Notes: generated from the sequence alone by a model not told the origin. A stretch of 64,000 nt of DNA from Saprospiraceae bacterium (GCA_020629515.1 JAHDDE010000004.1:1-64000), one strand, 5' to 3'; positions 1-9,363 are shown, counted from the first letter of the stretch. Numbers and translations: made by a program.

Positions 1-193
1 TGGGTTGATAGGTGAAGTAAGGGCCAAAGTTAATTGAGCGTATGCAGTGATGAAGTGTGTCTTGTATTGGATAAGTCATTCAATTTGATCCTTGTAAACG
101 CTGTTAAGATAAGGATTCTTTTATGACCAAGAAAGCTGACATGACTTGGAGGGTATATAAAGTCAGGTAGAGATAGTACTAATTATAGATAGC

Positions 194-1432
194 TTAAGCT
201 GATTCATACGATACTTCTACTTGGCCATTTATGAGTCGATTTTCAATATCCAATCCACTAAAGACCCCTTGTATATTTTTTTCTCCTTTGTTTAAATAAT
301 AGGTTTTTAAGAAAAATTCTAATCTTGAGAATAATGCAATACCGGTTAATCGAAAACTAAAATGAATGACAGAACCATTCTGTATTAATTCAAAATGGTC
401 TCTATTGATGAGGACTCCAGAGGTTAGTGGAGTGATCTTGTAGGTGTTACTATTGATCAGAAATGAGAAATCTCCTATGTGCTTTTCATTTTGATGGAGT
501 TGACAAAGATATTTTCCTGGGATTTTTTCGTAAGTGATGCTATAGGGACTATTAGGAGAAATTTCCAACTTGTCATTTGGTATAACCGCATCATTTTCGA
601 TTCTCACATTTCTCAATTCTTGTGCGATGTAAGCGGGTACTTTACTTGTGAGAGATTTAGATACCATCTCTTCTTTAGAGTTGCATTTTTCATGTATTGT
701 TTTTACCGCGATTACCTTATTATTGATATCGAATGCTGAGAGTACCCCTATGATGAATGCGCTCCGGCTGGGGTCTCCATAACCGATGTATAGTATACTT
801 TCGCCTCCTTCTACCATTCTTCCATCCATTAAGGTTTTGGTCCTGACATGCAAGATGTCAGCCCGTTTTTTTACGGTGCCATAGTATAAGAATTCTTTAA
901 AGGATCCATCTTTTTGTGGATAGAGATATCTGTATTCTAAGTTTTTCCAGTCATTGAGGACGGTGATCTGAGCTTTGACAATTTCTTTATATTCTCCGTA
1001 GTAGTACCCTACATAGTAGTAGGTTTTTTCTGAATTGGAGGAAGAGATCAGGTTCAATTGTTTTGATTTTTCTGCATGATCTTCGATGGCATTTTGGGCA
1101 AATGCATTGACATCCTCGTAGCCGATATATTGGAAGAGTATTACTTTATAGAACCCATTCAATTTGAGGATGGGCTTGCCAGTTTGTAGCTCTCTGTTCT
1201 TATCATAGAGGTATTTTCCATTGACAAAACCATGAGTTAGTTTTTCCAGATCTTGTTTCAGATTGGGCAGCTGTGGATTGTAATTGCCGAAACCATATAG
1301 TTGTGTGACTTTGCTCAAGGCCGGAACTTGGTGGGTAGTTTTGAATTTTTCCAAAACCTTATTCAATAGTATTTTAAAACTATAGGCCGTGATATATAGG
1401 GTGTTGGATTCTGGTGTTTTTATTTTTTCCAT
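194..1432 (-). CDS. Hypothetical cytosolic protein, 412 aa
   Basis: I do not recognise this family. The track ORF starts at 1579, but its first 49 residues read through the AT-rich divergent promoter region and overlap the next gene's start. The ATG at 1432 (MEKIKTPES) is the sensible start. There is no signal peptide, transmembrane segment or lipobox, so a cytosolic protein is likely. The middle is Tyr-rich (YYYVGYYYGEYKE, near residue 145) and is followed by a stretch that looks beta-rich (SILYIGYGDPSRSAFIIG) and a C-terminal part of alternating hydrophobic strands. It is divergent from the TonB receptor across about 135 bp, so shared regulation is possible, but no DNA-binding motif is visible to support a regulator call. 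Confidence 0.7.
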   Translation of the reverse strand: MEKIKTPESNTLYITAYSFKILLNKVLEKFKTTHQVPALSKVTQLYGFGNYNPQLPNLKQDLEKLTHGFVNGKYLYDKNRELQTGKPILKLNGFYKVILFQYIGYEDVNAFAQNAIEDHAEKSKQLNLISSSNSEKTYYYVGYYYGEYKEIVKAQITVLNDWKNLEYRYLYPQKDGSFKEFLYYGTVKKRADILHVRTKTLMDGRMVEGGESILYIGYGDPSRSAFIIGVLSAFDINNKVIAVKTIHEKCNSKEEMVSKSLTSKVPAYIAQELRNVRIENDAVIPNDKLEISPNSPYSITYEKIPGKYLCQLHQNEKHIGDFSFLINSNTYKITPLTSGVLINRDHFELIQNGSVIHFSFRLTGIALFSRLEFFLKTYYLNKGEKNIQGVFSGLDIENRLINGQVEVSYESA

Positions 1433-1567
1433 TCTATTCCTATTTATAATTATGAATTCCAAAATAAAATAAAAAGAATTAGAAATAACTGAATAGAAGA
1501 AATTCCTATCGAGATTTAAAAGGTAAAGGATCGATTTACCATCATTTATATTATTAAATACTAAAAC

Positions 1568-3934
1568 ATGAAAAAGCATATTTACCTATTATTTCTTTTG
1601 CTTTCGACCTTAGCCTATGCACAACAAATCACCATATCTGGACATATTGTTGATGCTACTGGAGAGGCTTTGATTGGAGCTACTGTAATGGAAAAAGGAA
1701 CAGCAAATGGTACTGTTTCGGATTATAATGGAAACTATGAGCTCACAGTCGCATCATCGAGCTCTACCTTGCTAATAACCTATACTGGTTATGCGTCTAC
1801 GGAAATAGCTCTGGAAGGCCAAAGTAGAGTAGACGTGACTATGATCGAGTCTGCCGAGGAGTTGAGTGAGATCGTAGTGAGCGGATTTACTGGAGTTGTC
1901 GGTCGAGCGCGCAAAAGGACAGAATCAATTCAAAAAATACCAGAATCCGTTACAGCACTAAATAGTGATGGTATAGAAAAAGCAGGTATTAATAATGTCG
2001 CTGATTTCGCCGAGTTGGTACCTAATATGAAGTTGAGCGAATCACAAGCAGTAGGGGTTAACTTTCTTGTCGTCAGAGGTATCCCGCAGATCAGAAATGC
2101 CGATGCTCCAGTGGCTTTTGTTGTGGATGGGGTGACTATACCAGATCCGGCTTTGCTCAATCAAGAAGTGTTTGATCTTGCCTTGATCGAGGCGGTTAAG
2201 GGACCTCAAGGTGCTTTGTACGGAAAGAATGCGATAGGTGGTGCAATCAATATTTACTCAAAAGAACCAACCAATGACTCTAAGAATAACATCCAGTTGG
2301 GAGCAGGAAATGGTGGGTTTTATTCTGGTCAATTGGTCTCTTCTGGTGCACTATCTGAGGACAAAGCCTACTATAGAGTATCTGCTAAATATCAAAATTT
2401 TGACGGACTACTTACTAATGATTTTTTGGACCAAAAAGTGGATTATAGTCAAGACCTCAACTTGAGAGGACAAGTCATATTAACTCCGTCAAGTAAGGTA
2501 AAGGCAACAGCTACTTTACAGTATATGAATACAGATGCTGGAGCTACCTACTATTCTATCAGCCCAGCAAGCATTGGGACAGGTGGTTTGTTAGAACCCA
2601 TCGACCCTAACCCCAATAATGAAAATAGTACCATCTATCAAGATCAAATAGGAAATTCTGATATGGAAAATCTATTTGGTAGTTTGAACCTTCAATTTAA
2701 TTTAGGCAAATCCAAACTCCAAAGTATCACCTCTTATAATAAAGTAGACAGGAATACTATTGGTGATCTGGACTTTACCGAAGAGCCTTTTGATGGTTTT
2801 GTAAACTTTTTTGGATTGGATCAAGGGGAGTTTAATAATACGGCTTCTTTCAATCAGGAATTGAGACTATCCAACACTAATAAGAGCGCTAAACTGGACT
2901 GGAGTCTTGGAGGATTTTATCAAAATGTGGAACGAGATTTTTATCAATCAGATCTTACATTGAGTCCAGATTGGGCCGTGACAGATTATACTGTGACTTT
3001 TAATACGATAGCATTTTTTGGATTTTTGGATTATAAGTTGACAGATTTATTGACGGCTTCTATTGGCTTGAGATATGATATTGATGATTTCGAACAAGAG
3101 GATAGATTGCCCGTCCTTTTTGGAGAACCTGAGCCGATTATTAATGAGCGTGGCGACAATGTCCTCCAGCCTAAGCTCTCATTGAGCTATCAGGCATCTG
3201 AAAATGTCCTTGCTTATGCGAACTATGGCAGAGGCTATCGTGCAGGTGGATTTAATCCTCAGATCACAGATCTATACAATCTTGATTACGAAAAGGAGTT
3301 ATCCGACAATTATGAAATAGGCATTAAAACTTCGTCATGGGGTAATAGATTTTTATTGAATGGATCAATATTTTACTCTAAGTTTTCTAACCGCCAACAG
3401 TTTGCTATCGAACCTGAATTCTTCATTCCTGGTAACTTCAATTATGAACAAAGCACAATTGTAGGATTTGAAATAGACTCTAAAACTCGGGTGTCTAAAT
3501 ATTTGGATATATTATTCAGCTATGGTTTTGTAGATTCTAAAATTGACGTAGGTGGTTTTACAGGGGGGGATAATGGTATGGCATCTGACCTTAATGAGTT
3601 CAATGGTAATATCACTTCATTTGTGCCACGTAGTAATTTTAACCTTGGTCTTGCCTCAAGTTTTGATGTGTCAGAAAAGGCCTCATTAGACCTCAATGTT
3701 AATTTAAATGGTACTGGAAAGATATATTGGTCTGATTTTAATGAGGAAGGAAGTTATTCTGATGGATATCAATTATTAGATGCCAGAGCCACACTAAACC
3801 TTGATAAATTCAGCATTTCATTATGGGGAAAAAATATAACCAATCAAAAGTACTATCTCGAGCTTGACACTTTTGGATTCGGCTGGATAGGCCGTCCTGC
3901 AACGATTGGACTTACGGTAGGGGCTGATTTTTAA
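1568..3934 (+). CDS. TonB-dependent outer-membrane receptor with CarboxypepD_reg-like domain
   Basis: Outer-membrane active transporter driven by TonB. A signal peptide ends near residue 19 (AYAQ). It is followed by a carboxypeptidase-regulatory-like beta-sandwich (residues about 21-105, ISGHIVDATGEALIGATV), a plug domain (about 115-230, including GPQGALYGKNAIGGAINI) and a 22-strand barrel ending in Phe (TVGADF), as barrels do. The length of 788 aa is normal for siderophore-type or small-substrate receptors and shorter than typical SusC glycan importers. No SusD partner lies beside it. The next genes downstream are an M29/NicX-like enzyme and an NCS1 permease, so the substrate may be a small nitrogen heterocycle rather than a glycan; that part is inference. 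A stem-loop follows the stop codon. Confidence 0.93.
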   Translation: MKKHIYLLFLLLSTLAYAQQITISGHIVDATGEALIGATVMEKGTANGTVSDYNGNYELTVASSSSTLLITYTGYASTEIALEGQSRVDVTMIESAEELSEIVVSGFTGVVGRARKRTESIQKIPESVTALNSDGIEKAGINNVADFAELVPNMKLSESQAVGVNFLVVRGIPQIRNADAPVAFVVDGVTIPDPALLNQEVFDLALIEAVKGPQGALYGKNAIGGAINIYSKEPTNDSKNNIQLGAGNGGFYSGQLVSSGALSEDKAYYRVSAKYQNFDGLLTNDFLDQKVDYSQDLNLRGQVILTPSSKVKATATLQYMNTDAGATYYSISPASIGTGGLLEPIDPNPNNENSTIYQDQIGNSDMENLFGSLNLQFNLGKSKLQSITSYNKVDRNTIGDLDFTEEPFDGFVNFFGLDQGEFNNTASFNQELRLSNTNKSAKLDWSLGGFYQNVERDFYQSDLTLSPDWAVTDYTVTFNTIAFFGFLDYKLTDLLTASIGLRYDIDDFEQEDRLPVLFGEPEPIINERGDNVLQPKLSLSYQASENVLAYANYGRGYRAGGFNPQITDLYNLDYEKELSDNYEIGIKTSSWGNRFLLNGSIFYSKFSNRQQFAIEPEFFIPGNFNYEQSTIVGFEIDSKTRVSKYLDILFSYGFVDSKIDVGGFTGGDNGMASDLNEFNGNITSFVPRSNFNLGLASSFDVSEKASLDLNVNLNGTGKIYWSDFNEEGSYSDGYQLLDARATLNLDKFSISLWGKNITNQKYYLELDTFGFGWIGRPATIGLTVGADF

Positions 3935-3947
3935 AAAAAATAAAATA

Positions 3948-3984
3948 TAATCCGTGTCATGGATTGTATCCTTGGCACGGATTA
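3948..3984 (+). terminator. Stem-loop after TonB receptor gene
   Basis: TAATCCGTGTCA (3948-3959) pairs with TGGCACGGATTA (3973-3984) across a 13-nt loop, with one G-T wobble. It lies between the receptor stop and the M29-like gene. No U-tract follows on the + strand, so it may be a partial terminator or an mRNA-stabilising hairpin that sets the receptor-to-enzyme ratio. It also argues against the track start at 3954, which falls inside the stem. Confidence 0.5.
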
Positions 3985-4049
3985 ATAAAAGACACTTATC
4001 TAATAGTAGATCTAAATTTTTGCTGATAAATATTTTAACAAATAAACAA

Positions 4050-5105
4050 ATGGAGTCATCAATAAAAAGAGTTAGAGCCATAGTTGCGAAGGTACTTATT
4101 GAGGATATGTTTAAAGTGCAAAAGGGTGAAACTGTAGCGATTACAGCGGACATTGGTTCAGACCGAGAAACAGTAAATTCTATAGCTGAGGCAGTATCTA
4201 AGACTGGGGGAAAACCATTGGTCATGTGGATTCCGAAGGGTAGGGGAGACGCTCAAATTGGTATGCCAGATTGGCCCTCAGCCGCATTGACAGCCGCATT
4301 ATGTGAAGTAGATGTCTGGATCGAAATGACCTCTACGGTGATGCTCTATTCTGATATTTGGGAAACGGCAATGGCGCAAAATAAAAAGTTGCGATATTTG
4401 ATCATAGGCAATAGCAGTATACAGTCTATCAAACGTGTCTTTACAGGTTTTGATATCAAGCTATTAGGAAAGCTACTTTGGCAAGTGTTGGAGATGGCTA
4501 AAAAAGCCAAGACAATAAAAATCACGAGTCCTAATGGAACAGATGTGTCATACGACGTGGATTTAGATTATGCTTTTGATATCGATGATGGAGATTATTC
4601 CAAGCCCATTTTTGGCACGGCTCCTGGCTATGTCAATATTGTACCCAAATTAGGAAGTATGAATGGCAAAATAGTTTTTGATCTATTGACTAATGCGGAT
4701 GTGTATGACAATCAAAATGAAGTGGCATTCATCATGAAAGATGGAGTGATTAGTGAGGTGGTAGGCAATGAAGAAGCAGAAAAGTTTAAAGATTTTCTTG
4801 CGTCATTTGAAGATCCCAATATGTATAAAATTTCTCACCATATGATTGGTTTAAATCCTGGTGTACGACAGCTTTGCGGAGAGATTGTAGAAGATGAAAG
4901 AATATGGGGAGGTGTTGATTTTGGTTTTGGACATACCAGCCCAATTGATATGCCACCCGCTGGGCAAATGGCCAAATCGCATTTTGATGGAGTGGTTGCT
5001 AAGACTTCTATCTTTTTTGATGATCAACAATTGGTGAATAATGGTGAAGTGTGTCATCCTGACTTGAGAGAGTTAGTTGAACAAATTTTAGGGCAGTATG
5101 CGTAA
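4050..5105 (+). CDS. M29-type aminopeptidase / NicX-like metalloenzyme
   Basis: Predicted cytosolic metal-dependent enzyme of the M29 aminopeptidase fold, which also contains 2,5-dihydroxypyridine 5,6-dioxygenase (NicX). I start it at ATG 4050 (MESSIKRVRAIV, 351 aa), because the track's extra 32 residues overlap a stem-loop and look non-coding. The C-terminal part carries GFGHTSPIDMPPAGQ and then SHFDG; the H-x-D pair matches the metal-binding His-x-Asp reported for NicX and the M29 family. The internal YDVDLDYAFDIDDGDY region is typical of the NicX-like branch. The gene is 13 bp upstream of an NCS1 nucleobase-type permease, which favours action on a pyridine- or pyrimidine-like ring or an N-acyl derivative over general peptidase work. 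The substrate is not determined by sequence. Confidence 0.75.
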   Translation: MESSIKRVRAIVAKVLIEDMFKVQKGETVAITADIGSDRETVNSIAEAVSKTGGKPLVMWIPKGRGDAQIGMPDWPSAALTAALCEVDVWIEMTSTVMLYSDIWETAMAQNKKLRYLIIGNSSIQSIKRVFTGFDIKLLGKLLWQVLEMAKKAKTIKITSPNGTDVSYDVDLDYAFDIDDGDYSKPIFGTAPGYVNIVPKLGSMNGKIVFDLLTNADVYDNQNEVAFIMKDGVISEVVGNEEAEKFKDFLASFEDPNMYKISHHMIGLNPGVRQLCGEIVEDERIWGGVDFGFGHTSPIDMPPAGQMAKSHFDGVVAKTSIFFDDQQLVNNGEVCHPDLRELVEQILGQYA

Positions 5106-5118
5106 GTAACTATCTCTT

Positions 5119-6378
5119 ATGTCTGACAACAACCAATATACTAATAGCAAGGTTGAACCTCAAGATTATACCTCAGGCTGGAAGATAGCCCTTGTGTTAA
5201 CAGGACTTGGTGTTTCGTTGCCTGTTCTTTATTTAGGAGCAGAAGTAGCATTAAACTTGGGTTTTGTTGATGCGATGATTGCTTTTGGTGTTTCAACCTT
5301 GGTATTGACAGTCCTATGTATGGTTACTACTTTGATTGGTAACCGTTCTCGTTTGTCTACTTATATGATTTTGCGATTTTCTTTCGGAAAACATGGCGCA
5401 AAAGTTATAAACTTCATTTTTGGATTAAGTTTGCTGGGATGGTTTTCGGTGGCCTTAGAACTATTAGCACAAGCCATTCAGGATACTGCGATAAGCACCA
5501 TAGACCTCCATATTCCGCTTTGGATGATCATATTATTAGGTAGTACTCTTATTACTCTCACGACTATTTACGGAATTAAAACTCTGGAGAGATTGGCTAA
5601 TTTGGCCGTGCCTATATTGTTGATATTTTTGGTTTATGTGGTTTATATTTCTATAGGACAAGAACCAAATTACCTCCAAGTTATGCTTGCATATGAAGCT
5701 CCTAAGGACAGTATGACTCTGTTTGAAGGAACTGCCGCTTTGATTGGTTCAGCTATACTTGTGCCCGTTCTTATGGCAGATTTTTCCAGATTTATTTATA
5801 ATGATCGACAAAGTCTATTGTCTGTTTTAGGTCTTGCGATTGGGACACCATTCGTATATATCATTAGTACTATAATTGCCATTCAAACAGGCGAGGTAGA
5901 CATTATACAGATGATGAAATCCTTTAATCTTGTCATACCCGCATTTGTCTTGATCTTTGTATCTACCTGGTTAACTAATGCAACCAATTTGTACTCTATA
6001 TCACTGACCTTTTCTACTGTAGTCGAATCTTATGGATATACGAAGATGTGCTTGATAACAAGTTTTCTTGGCACCGTTATGGCATTAATGCGGTTTTCTA
6101 ATTACTTCATTGAGTTTTTGAATATACTTGGAATATTTGCTCCCTCCATAGCAGCCATATACATTTTGGATTTCTTTTGGTTGAAGAAACAACGTTATGA
6201 CTTAGATCACATTCAGCCTTGGGGGATACCGGCATTATTAAGCGGCACGATCAGCTCATTAATTACTCTTTTTACCTATCTGGAGGTGTTTCATATTACC
6301 GAAGCCTATTTCATTGATTCGTTTTTGATCGCAGGGGTGTTATACTTTTTATTGAGCAGGAGTGAGTCAAAAAATTAA
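5119..6378 (+). CDS. NCS1-family cytosine/purine/allantoin-type permease
   Basis: Inner-membrane symporter of the nucleobase:cation symporter-1 family, 419 aa with about 12 hydrophobic helices. Typical features are the N-terminal SGWKIALVLTGLGVSLPVLYLGAE helix, the STYMILRFSFGKHG loop and LLGWFSVALELLAQAI in helix 3, which resemble CodB-like transporters. It starts 13 bp after the M29/NicX-like gene and almost certainly shares its transcript. Together with the TonB receptor upstream, the three genes could move a small N-heterocycle (pyrimidine, hydantoin, pyridine or thiamine precursor) through both membranes and open it in the cytosol. The family is clear; the substrate is inferred. Confidence 0.85.
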   Translation: MSDNNQYTNSKVEPQDYTSGWKIALVLTGLGVSLPVLYLGAEVALNLGFVDAMIAFGVSTLVLTVLCMVTTLIGNRSRLSTYMILRFSFGKHGAKVINFIFGLSLLGWFSVALELLAQAIQDTAISTIDLHIPLWMIILLGSTLITLTTIYGIKTLERLANLAVPILLIFLVYVVYISIGQEPNYLQVMLAYEAPKDSMTLFEGTAALIGSAILVPVLMADFSRFIYNDRQSLLSVLGLAIGTPFVYIISTIIAIQTGEVDIIQMMKSFNLVIPAFVLIFVSTWLTNATNLYSISLTFSTVVESYGYTKMCLITSFLGTVMALMRFSNYFIEFLNILGIFAPSIAAIYILDFFWLKKQRYDLDHIQPWGIPALLSGTISSLITLFTYLEVFHITEAYFIDSFLIAGVLYFLLSRSESKN

Positions 6379-6449
6379 TTACAACTTAATTATTTTTTAA
6401 TTACCTCACATATTTTATTCGCAACGGAAGTTGTTATAAATGTTGATGC

Positions 6450-7061
6450 TTACTGTCCTACGAGGATCTTATATTCCTGTGGTATCGTGATGCCATGAAG
6501 GCCATCTGTCAATCCATAAAAAATACTTGCCGTAATCATAGCACCGAGGGTGATCAGGACATAAGACTGTATTTTAGGAGTAATGCCTAATACTGACTTA
6601 TTACACCTCTTAAAATGTATAGCCGATAAATGTCCAAAGAAAGACATGATGGCCAACCCGTAATAGGGAATGAAAAATAGGTTAAAAGGGAAGTAATTGA
6701 TCCCTGCAGCACCGAAATAAACATTAGTGTCCAGATGAAGAATAATCCTACCTACTAATATGGCAGTAACATGGATGACTAAGAATACGGCTAAATAGAG
6801 CCCACTAAGGAGATGAAGCCGATGAAAACTAAATCTACTTTTAGAGCGATACATAAGATACAGCCGTACGCCTGTGATGATCTGAATCATAACAACAGCT
6901 AAAAGAATACATTCAGCGAAAGGATTCCTATACACCAATCTCAGCTTTGCCATCACTTCTATATGGGTGTGGATACCGTATATACTCATGAAATGATTAA
7001 ATAAATGTAATCCTATGAAAAGGGTAATGATCATGCCAGAGATATAATGTGTTCTACGCAT
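6450..7061 (-). CDS. Multi-pass membrane protein, possible cytochrome b-like
   Basis: A 203-aa integral membrane protein with about five hydrophobic helices. Histidines sit inside or at the edges of helices 1-4 (GLHLFNHF, FHRLHLLSG, LVIHVTAI, FFGHLSAIHF), the pattern seen in b-type heme-binding bundles such as succinate dehydrogenase or fumarate reductase anchors. I cannot assign a family by sequence alone. It is the third gene of a leftward set (small membrane protein, Crp/Fnr regulator, this gene) with a 57-bp gap from the regulator. Its role is unknown; a small quinone- or heme-linked membrane redox protein is a guess. Confidence 0.6.
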   Translation of the reverse strand: MRRTHYISGMIITLFIGLHLFNHFMSIYGIHTHIEVMAKLRLVYRNPFAECILLAVVMIQIITGVRLYLMYRSKSRFSFHRLHLLSGLYLAVFLVIHVTAILVGRIILHLDTNVYFGAAGINYFPFNLFFIPYYGLAIMSFFGHLSAIHFKRCNKSVLGITPKIQSYVLITLGAMITASIFYGLTDGLHGITIPQEYKILVGQ

Positions 7062-7118
7062 CTTTTTGTATCAAAATTCAGTAAAGGCTTCAATAATACA
7101 TTTGATATAAATCAAATT

Positions 7119-7694
7119 CTATCGGTGAGGTCTGCGGATTCGACTTAGTGTCTCCAGTGTGATGCCTAAGTAGGATGCGATATGAGTTAATGGAACTCTT
7201 TTAGTGATATCTGGCCTGATATCCAACAATTTTTTGTAACGCTCTTCAGCGGAATGAAACTGGATAGAAGCGATCTTTTCTTGTTGCTTGAGCATGGTCT
7301 GGGTGACGATTTTTCTGAGTAGTCGTTCGAATTCATGATATCGATCTGCTAAAGCCTCAACTTGGTCTCGCTGAAATTCCACCAGTATACTATCCTCTAA
7401 TAGCTCAATATAATGCGGACTTGGTCGGTCGCTAAAGAAACTCACGATCGCACTGATGAATTCACCTTCAAAAGCAATCCAGTCTGTTACTTCCTTTCCA
7501 TCATGGAGATAATAGGCTCGGGCGCAACCACTGATCAAATAAAAAGTCTGATGAGAATATTGCCCCTCACGAACCAATACGCTGTGCTTCTTCTGTTGGT
7601 GAAGTTTGGCCATCGAGAGCATCTCCTCTTTACAAGCCGAAGAAAGAGGGTGAAAGTTTTCTTCAATAGATTGCAAAAGGTCCTGTGGAATCAT
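7119..7694 (-). CDS. Crp/Fnr-family transcriptional regulator
   Basis: Predicted DNA-binding regulator of 191 aa. The N-terminal cyclic-nucleotide-binding-like beta-roll spans about residues 25-125 (VLVREGQYSHQTFYLISGCARAY). The C-terminal winged helix (RVPLTHIASYLGITLETLSRIRR) has the recognition helix at the very end. No cysteine cluster typical of an FNR iron-sulfur centre is present at the N terminus. Its ATG overlaps the stop of the upstream membrane-protein gene (ATGA, 4 nt), so the two are translationally coupled. It probably controls its own small operon; the ligand is unknown. A second paralogue lies at 14.4-15.0 kb. Confidence 0.85.
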   Translation of the reverse strand: MIPQDLLQSIEENFHPLSSACKEEMLSMAKLHQQKKHSVLVREGQYSHQTFYLISGCARAYYLHDGKEVTDWIAFEGEFISAIVSFFSDRPSPHYIELLEDSILVEFQRDQVEALADRYHEFERLLRKIVTQTMLKQQEKIASIQFHSAEERYKKLLDIRPDITKRVPLTHIASYLGITLETLSRIRRPHR

Positions 7695-8008
7695 GATTCG
7701 ACCTCTATTTCAATGCCTTCGAACCATCGAGTGAAGAGATTATAAGATAAAGAGCCGATCGCTCCTGCAATCATTCCTAATCCCATGAAGATCAGGGGCA
7801 TACCGATCAGCGCCCCAAAGGCAAGAAGAGTCCCGTAGCTCAGGCCTGGAGTTTCGTCGTTCTCGATCCAATCTAATGTAACTGCTACGTCGAGGAGTAG
7901 GCCACCAAAAGAATAGAGTATCCCTAAGATTAAGCCAATGAGTGCCCCAATAAAAGCCAAGAGCTTCATAAGACTATACGGGTGTATCGTTCTCAGCAAC
8001 ATTTTCAT
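7691..8008 (-). CDS. Small membrane protein, hypothetical
   Basis: A 105-aa protein with two to three hydrophobic segments (LLAFIGALIGLILGILYSFGGLL, LLAFGALIGMPLIFMGLGMIAGAIGSL) and a short acidic tail. It begins with MKMLLRTIHPYS at the head of the leftward operon and overlaps the Crp/Fnr gene by 4 nt. It may be a membrane partner or target of that regulator. No family is recognised. Confidence 0.6.
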   Translation of the reverse strand: MKMLLRTIHPYSLMKLLAFIGALIGLILGILYSFGGLLLDVAVTLDWIENDETPGLSYGTLLAFGALIGMPLIFMGLGMIAGAIGSLSYNLFTRWFEGIEIEVES

Positions 8009-8147
8009 AAATGTCCATTTATTTAGTATACAATCTATAGGATGAATAATGTTATCGAAAGAGTCAATAATACCAGTAAGTTACTCAATCAATAACTTAT
8101 AATTATAGTTTCTCCTTATTTTACCTTTTATCTAAAAATGGCTAATC

Positions 8148-9269
8148 ATGCGCTTCTTCGTTTTATCGTCTTTCATTTTTCTCTTCATTCAATGCAAATC
8201 TGACGCTCCAAGTACCAATGAGCAGCCAAAAGAACAAGAAACTACTTTAGCCAAATTTGAGCCAGAGGATGGTAAAGTCATTCTATTTGTGGGACAAGAG
8301 TTAGAATCTATAGGTGGATTAGAAGATTGGAATGATGGATATTATGATCACTTCCCACATCCCGGAGGATTTACTATGTATACTAAAATTCGTCCTGGAG
8401 ACGAGGAGTTTGGTTTTACTTATTCCGGTTTGTCAGGGGTGACTACTACCGATGATTGGGGAGACAGTCCAAGTAACATGTCTTTGCAGATAGCGGACGA
8501 GGATTTTGCACATAGCGCATTAGCGATAGGATTAGAAATCGTGAATCATGAGGGAGAAATCGCTGCGGGAGAGTTAGACTCGTTAGTGGATGCTTTGGGG
8601 CGGTGGATTCAATCTTTAGAGGAGCGGCCAGTATTTCTAAGGATCGGATATGAATTCGGCGGATCATGGAATCACTATGACAAGGAGGATTATATCAAAG
8701 CCTACAAAAGAATTAAAGATCGATATGATGCACAAGGCATCAATAATATCGCATATGTCTGGCAGTCGCATGGTTGGGGGCAAGATCAAGCGGATTTGTT
8801 GAGCTGGTATCCAGGCGATGACTATGTAGATTGGTGTGGGTTTTCATTTTTTTCGAGATGGTCCGAGGTACAGATGATACAGTTTGCTAAAGAACGCAAT
8901 AAGCCGGTGTTTATAGCTGAAGCTACTCCAACGATTTCTTCGGCCACAGTAAAAGAAAATGGTAAAACTAAAGAGACCTTACTGAGTAATCCTGAACAGG
9001 CAAAAGAAGCATGGAAAGAATGGTTCACACCTTTCTTTAATATGATAGATGATCATCCAGAGACCATTAAAGCGATCAGCTATATCAACTGTCACTGGAA
9101 GTCTCATCCTATGTGGGTGAATAATCCAACCTTTATGGATGTAGATGCTCGATTGCAGACTAATTCTGAAATCACCGAAAAATGGAAAGCGATTACCAAC
9201 CAAGAAAAATATCTTAAAAGCAGTCCAAAGCTATTCGATTATCTATGGCACAGAAATAAATCAAATTAA
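8148..9269 (+). CDS. GH26-like glycoside hydrolase lipoprotein
   Basis: Predicted surface or periplasmic lipoprotein of 373 aa: the N-terminal hydrophobic stretch ends in a lipobox (FIQC, Cys near residue 16) followed by a polar linker. The rest fits a TIM-barrel of the GH26 clan. FLRIGYEFGGSWNHY resembles the acid/base region of mannanase-like enzymes, with the Glu in GYEF. WYPGDDYVDWCGFSFF forms the substrate-facing strand. KPVFIAEATP carries a Glu at the usual nucleophile position. Beta-mannan or a related beta-glycan is a reasonable substrate class, but GH26-like proteins also act on other beta-linkages. It is not in a polysaccharide-utilisation locus here: no SusCD pair is adjacent. A strong terminator lies about 95 bp downstream. 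Confidence 0.72.
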   Translation: MRFFVLSSFIFLFIQCKSDAPSTNEQPKEQETTLAKFEPEDGKVILFVGQELESIGGLEDWNDGYYDHFPHPGGFTMYTKIRPGDEEFGFTYSGLSGVTTTDDWGDSPSNMSLQIADEDFAHSALAIGLEIVNHEGEIAAGELDSLVDALGRWIQSLEERPVFLRIGYEFGGSWNHYDKEDYIKAYKRIKDRYDAQGINNIAYVWQSHGWGQDQADLLSWYPGDDYVDWCGFSFFSRWSEVQMIQFAKERNKPVFIAEATPTISSATVKENGKTKETLLSNPEQAKEAWKEWFTPFFNMIDDHPETIKAISYINCHWKSHPMWVNNPTFMDVDARLQTNSEITEKWKAITNQEKYLKSSPKLFDYLWHRNKSN

Positions 9270-9363
9270 AATGTGACTTATTCAGATAGTGGCGTCTTAA
9301 GACCTATAGCATAATATAACAACCTTTATTTTTACTAAATCGACTCACCTTTTATAATAATAT

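Noticed and set aside
1-193. A partial gene at the left edge
   Set aside because: Stops occur in all frames and no conserved peptide is visible.
194-1579. Longer 461-aa start for the first gene
   Set aside because: The N-terminal extension is an AT-rich read-through that overlaps the divergent gene's start codon; ATG 1432 is more sensible.
3821-4225. 134-aa minus ORF across the receptor/enzyme junction
   Set aside because: It overlaps the antisense of two well-supported genes and the stem-loop, with no recognisable feature.
1568-6378. Polysaccharide-utilisation locus
   Set aside because: The receptor has no SusD partner, glycoside hydrolase or sensor beside it.
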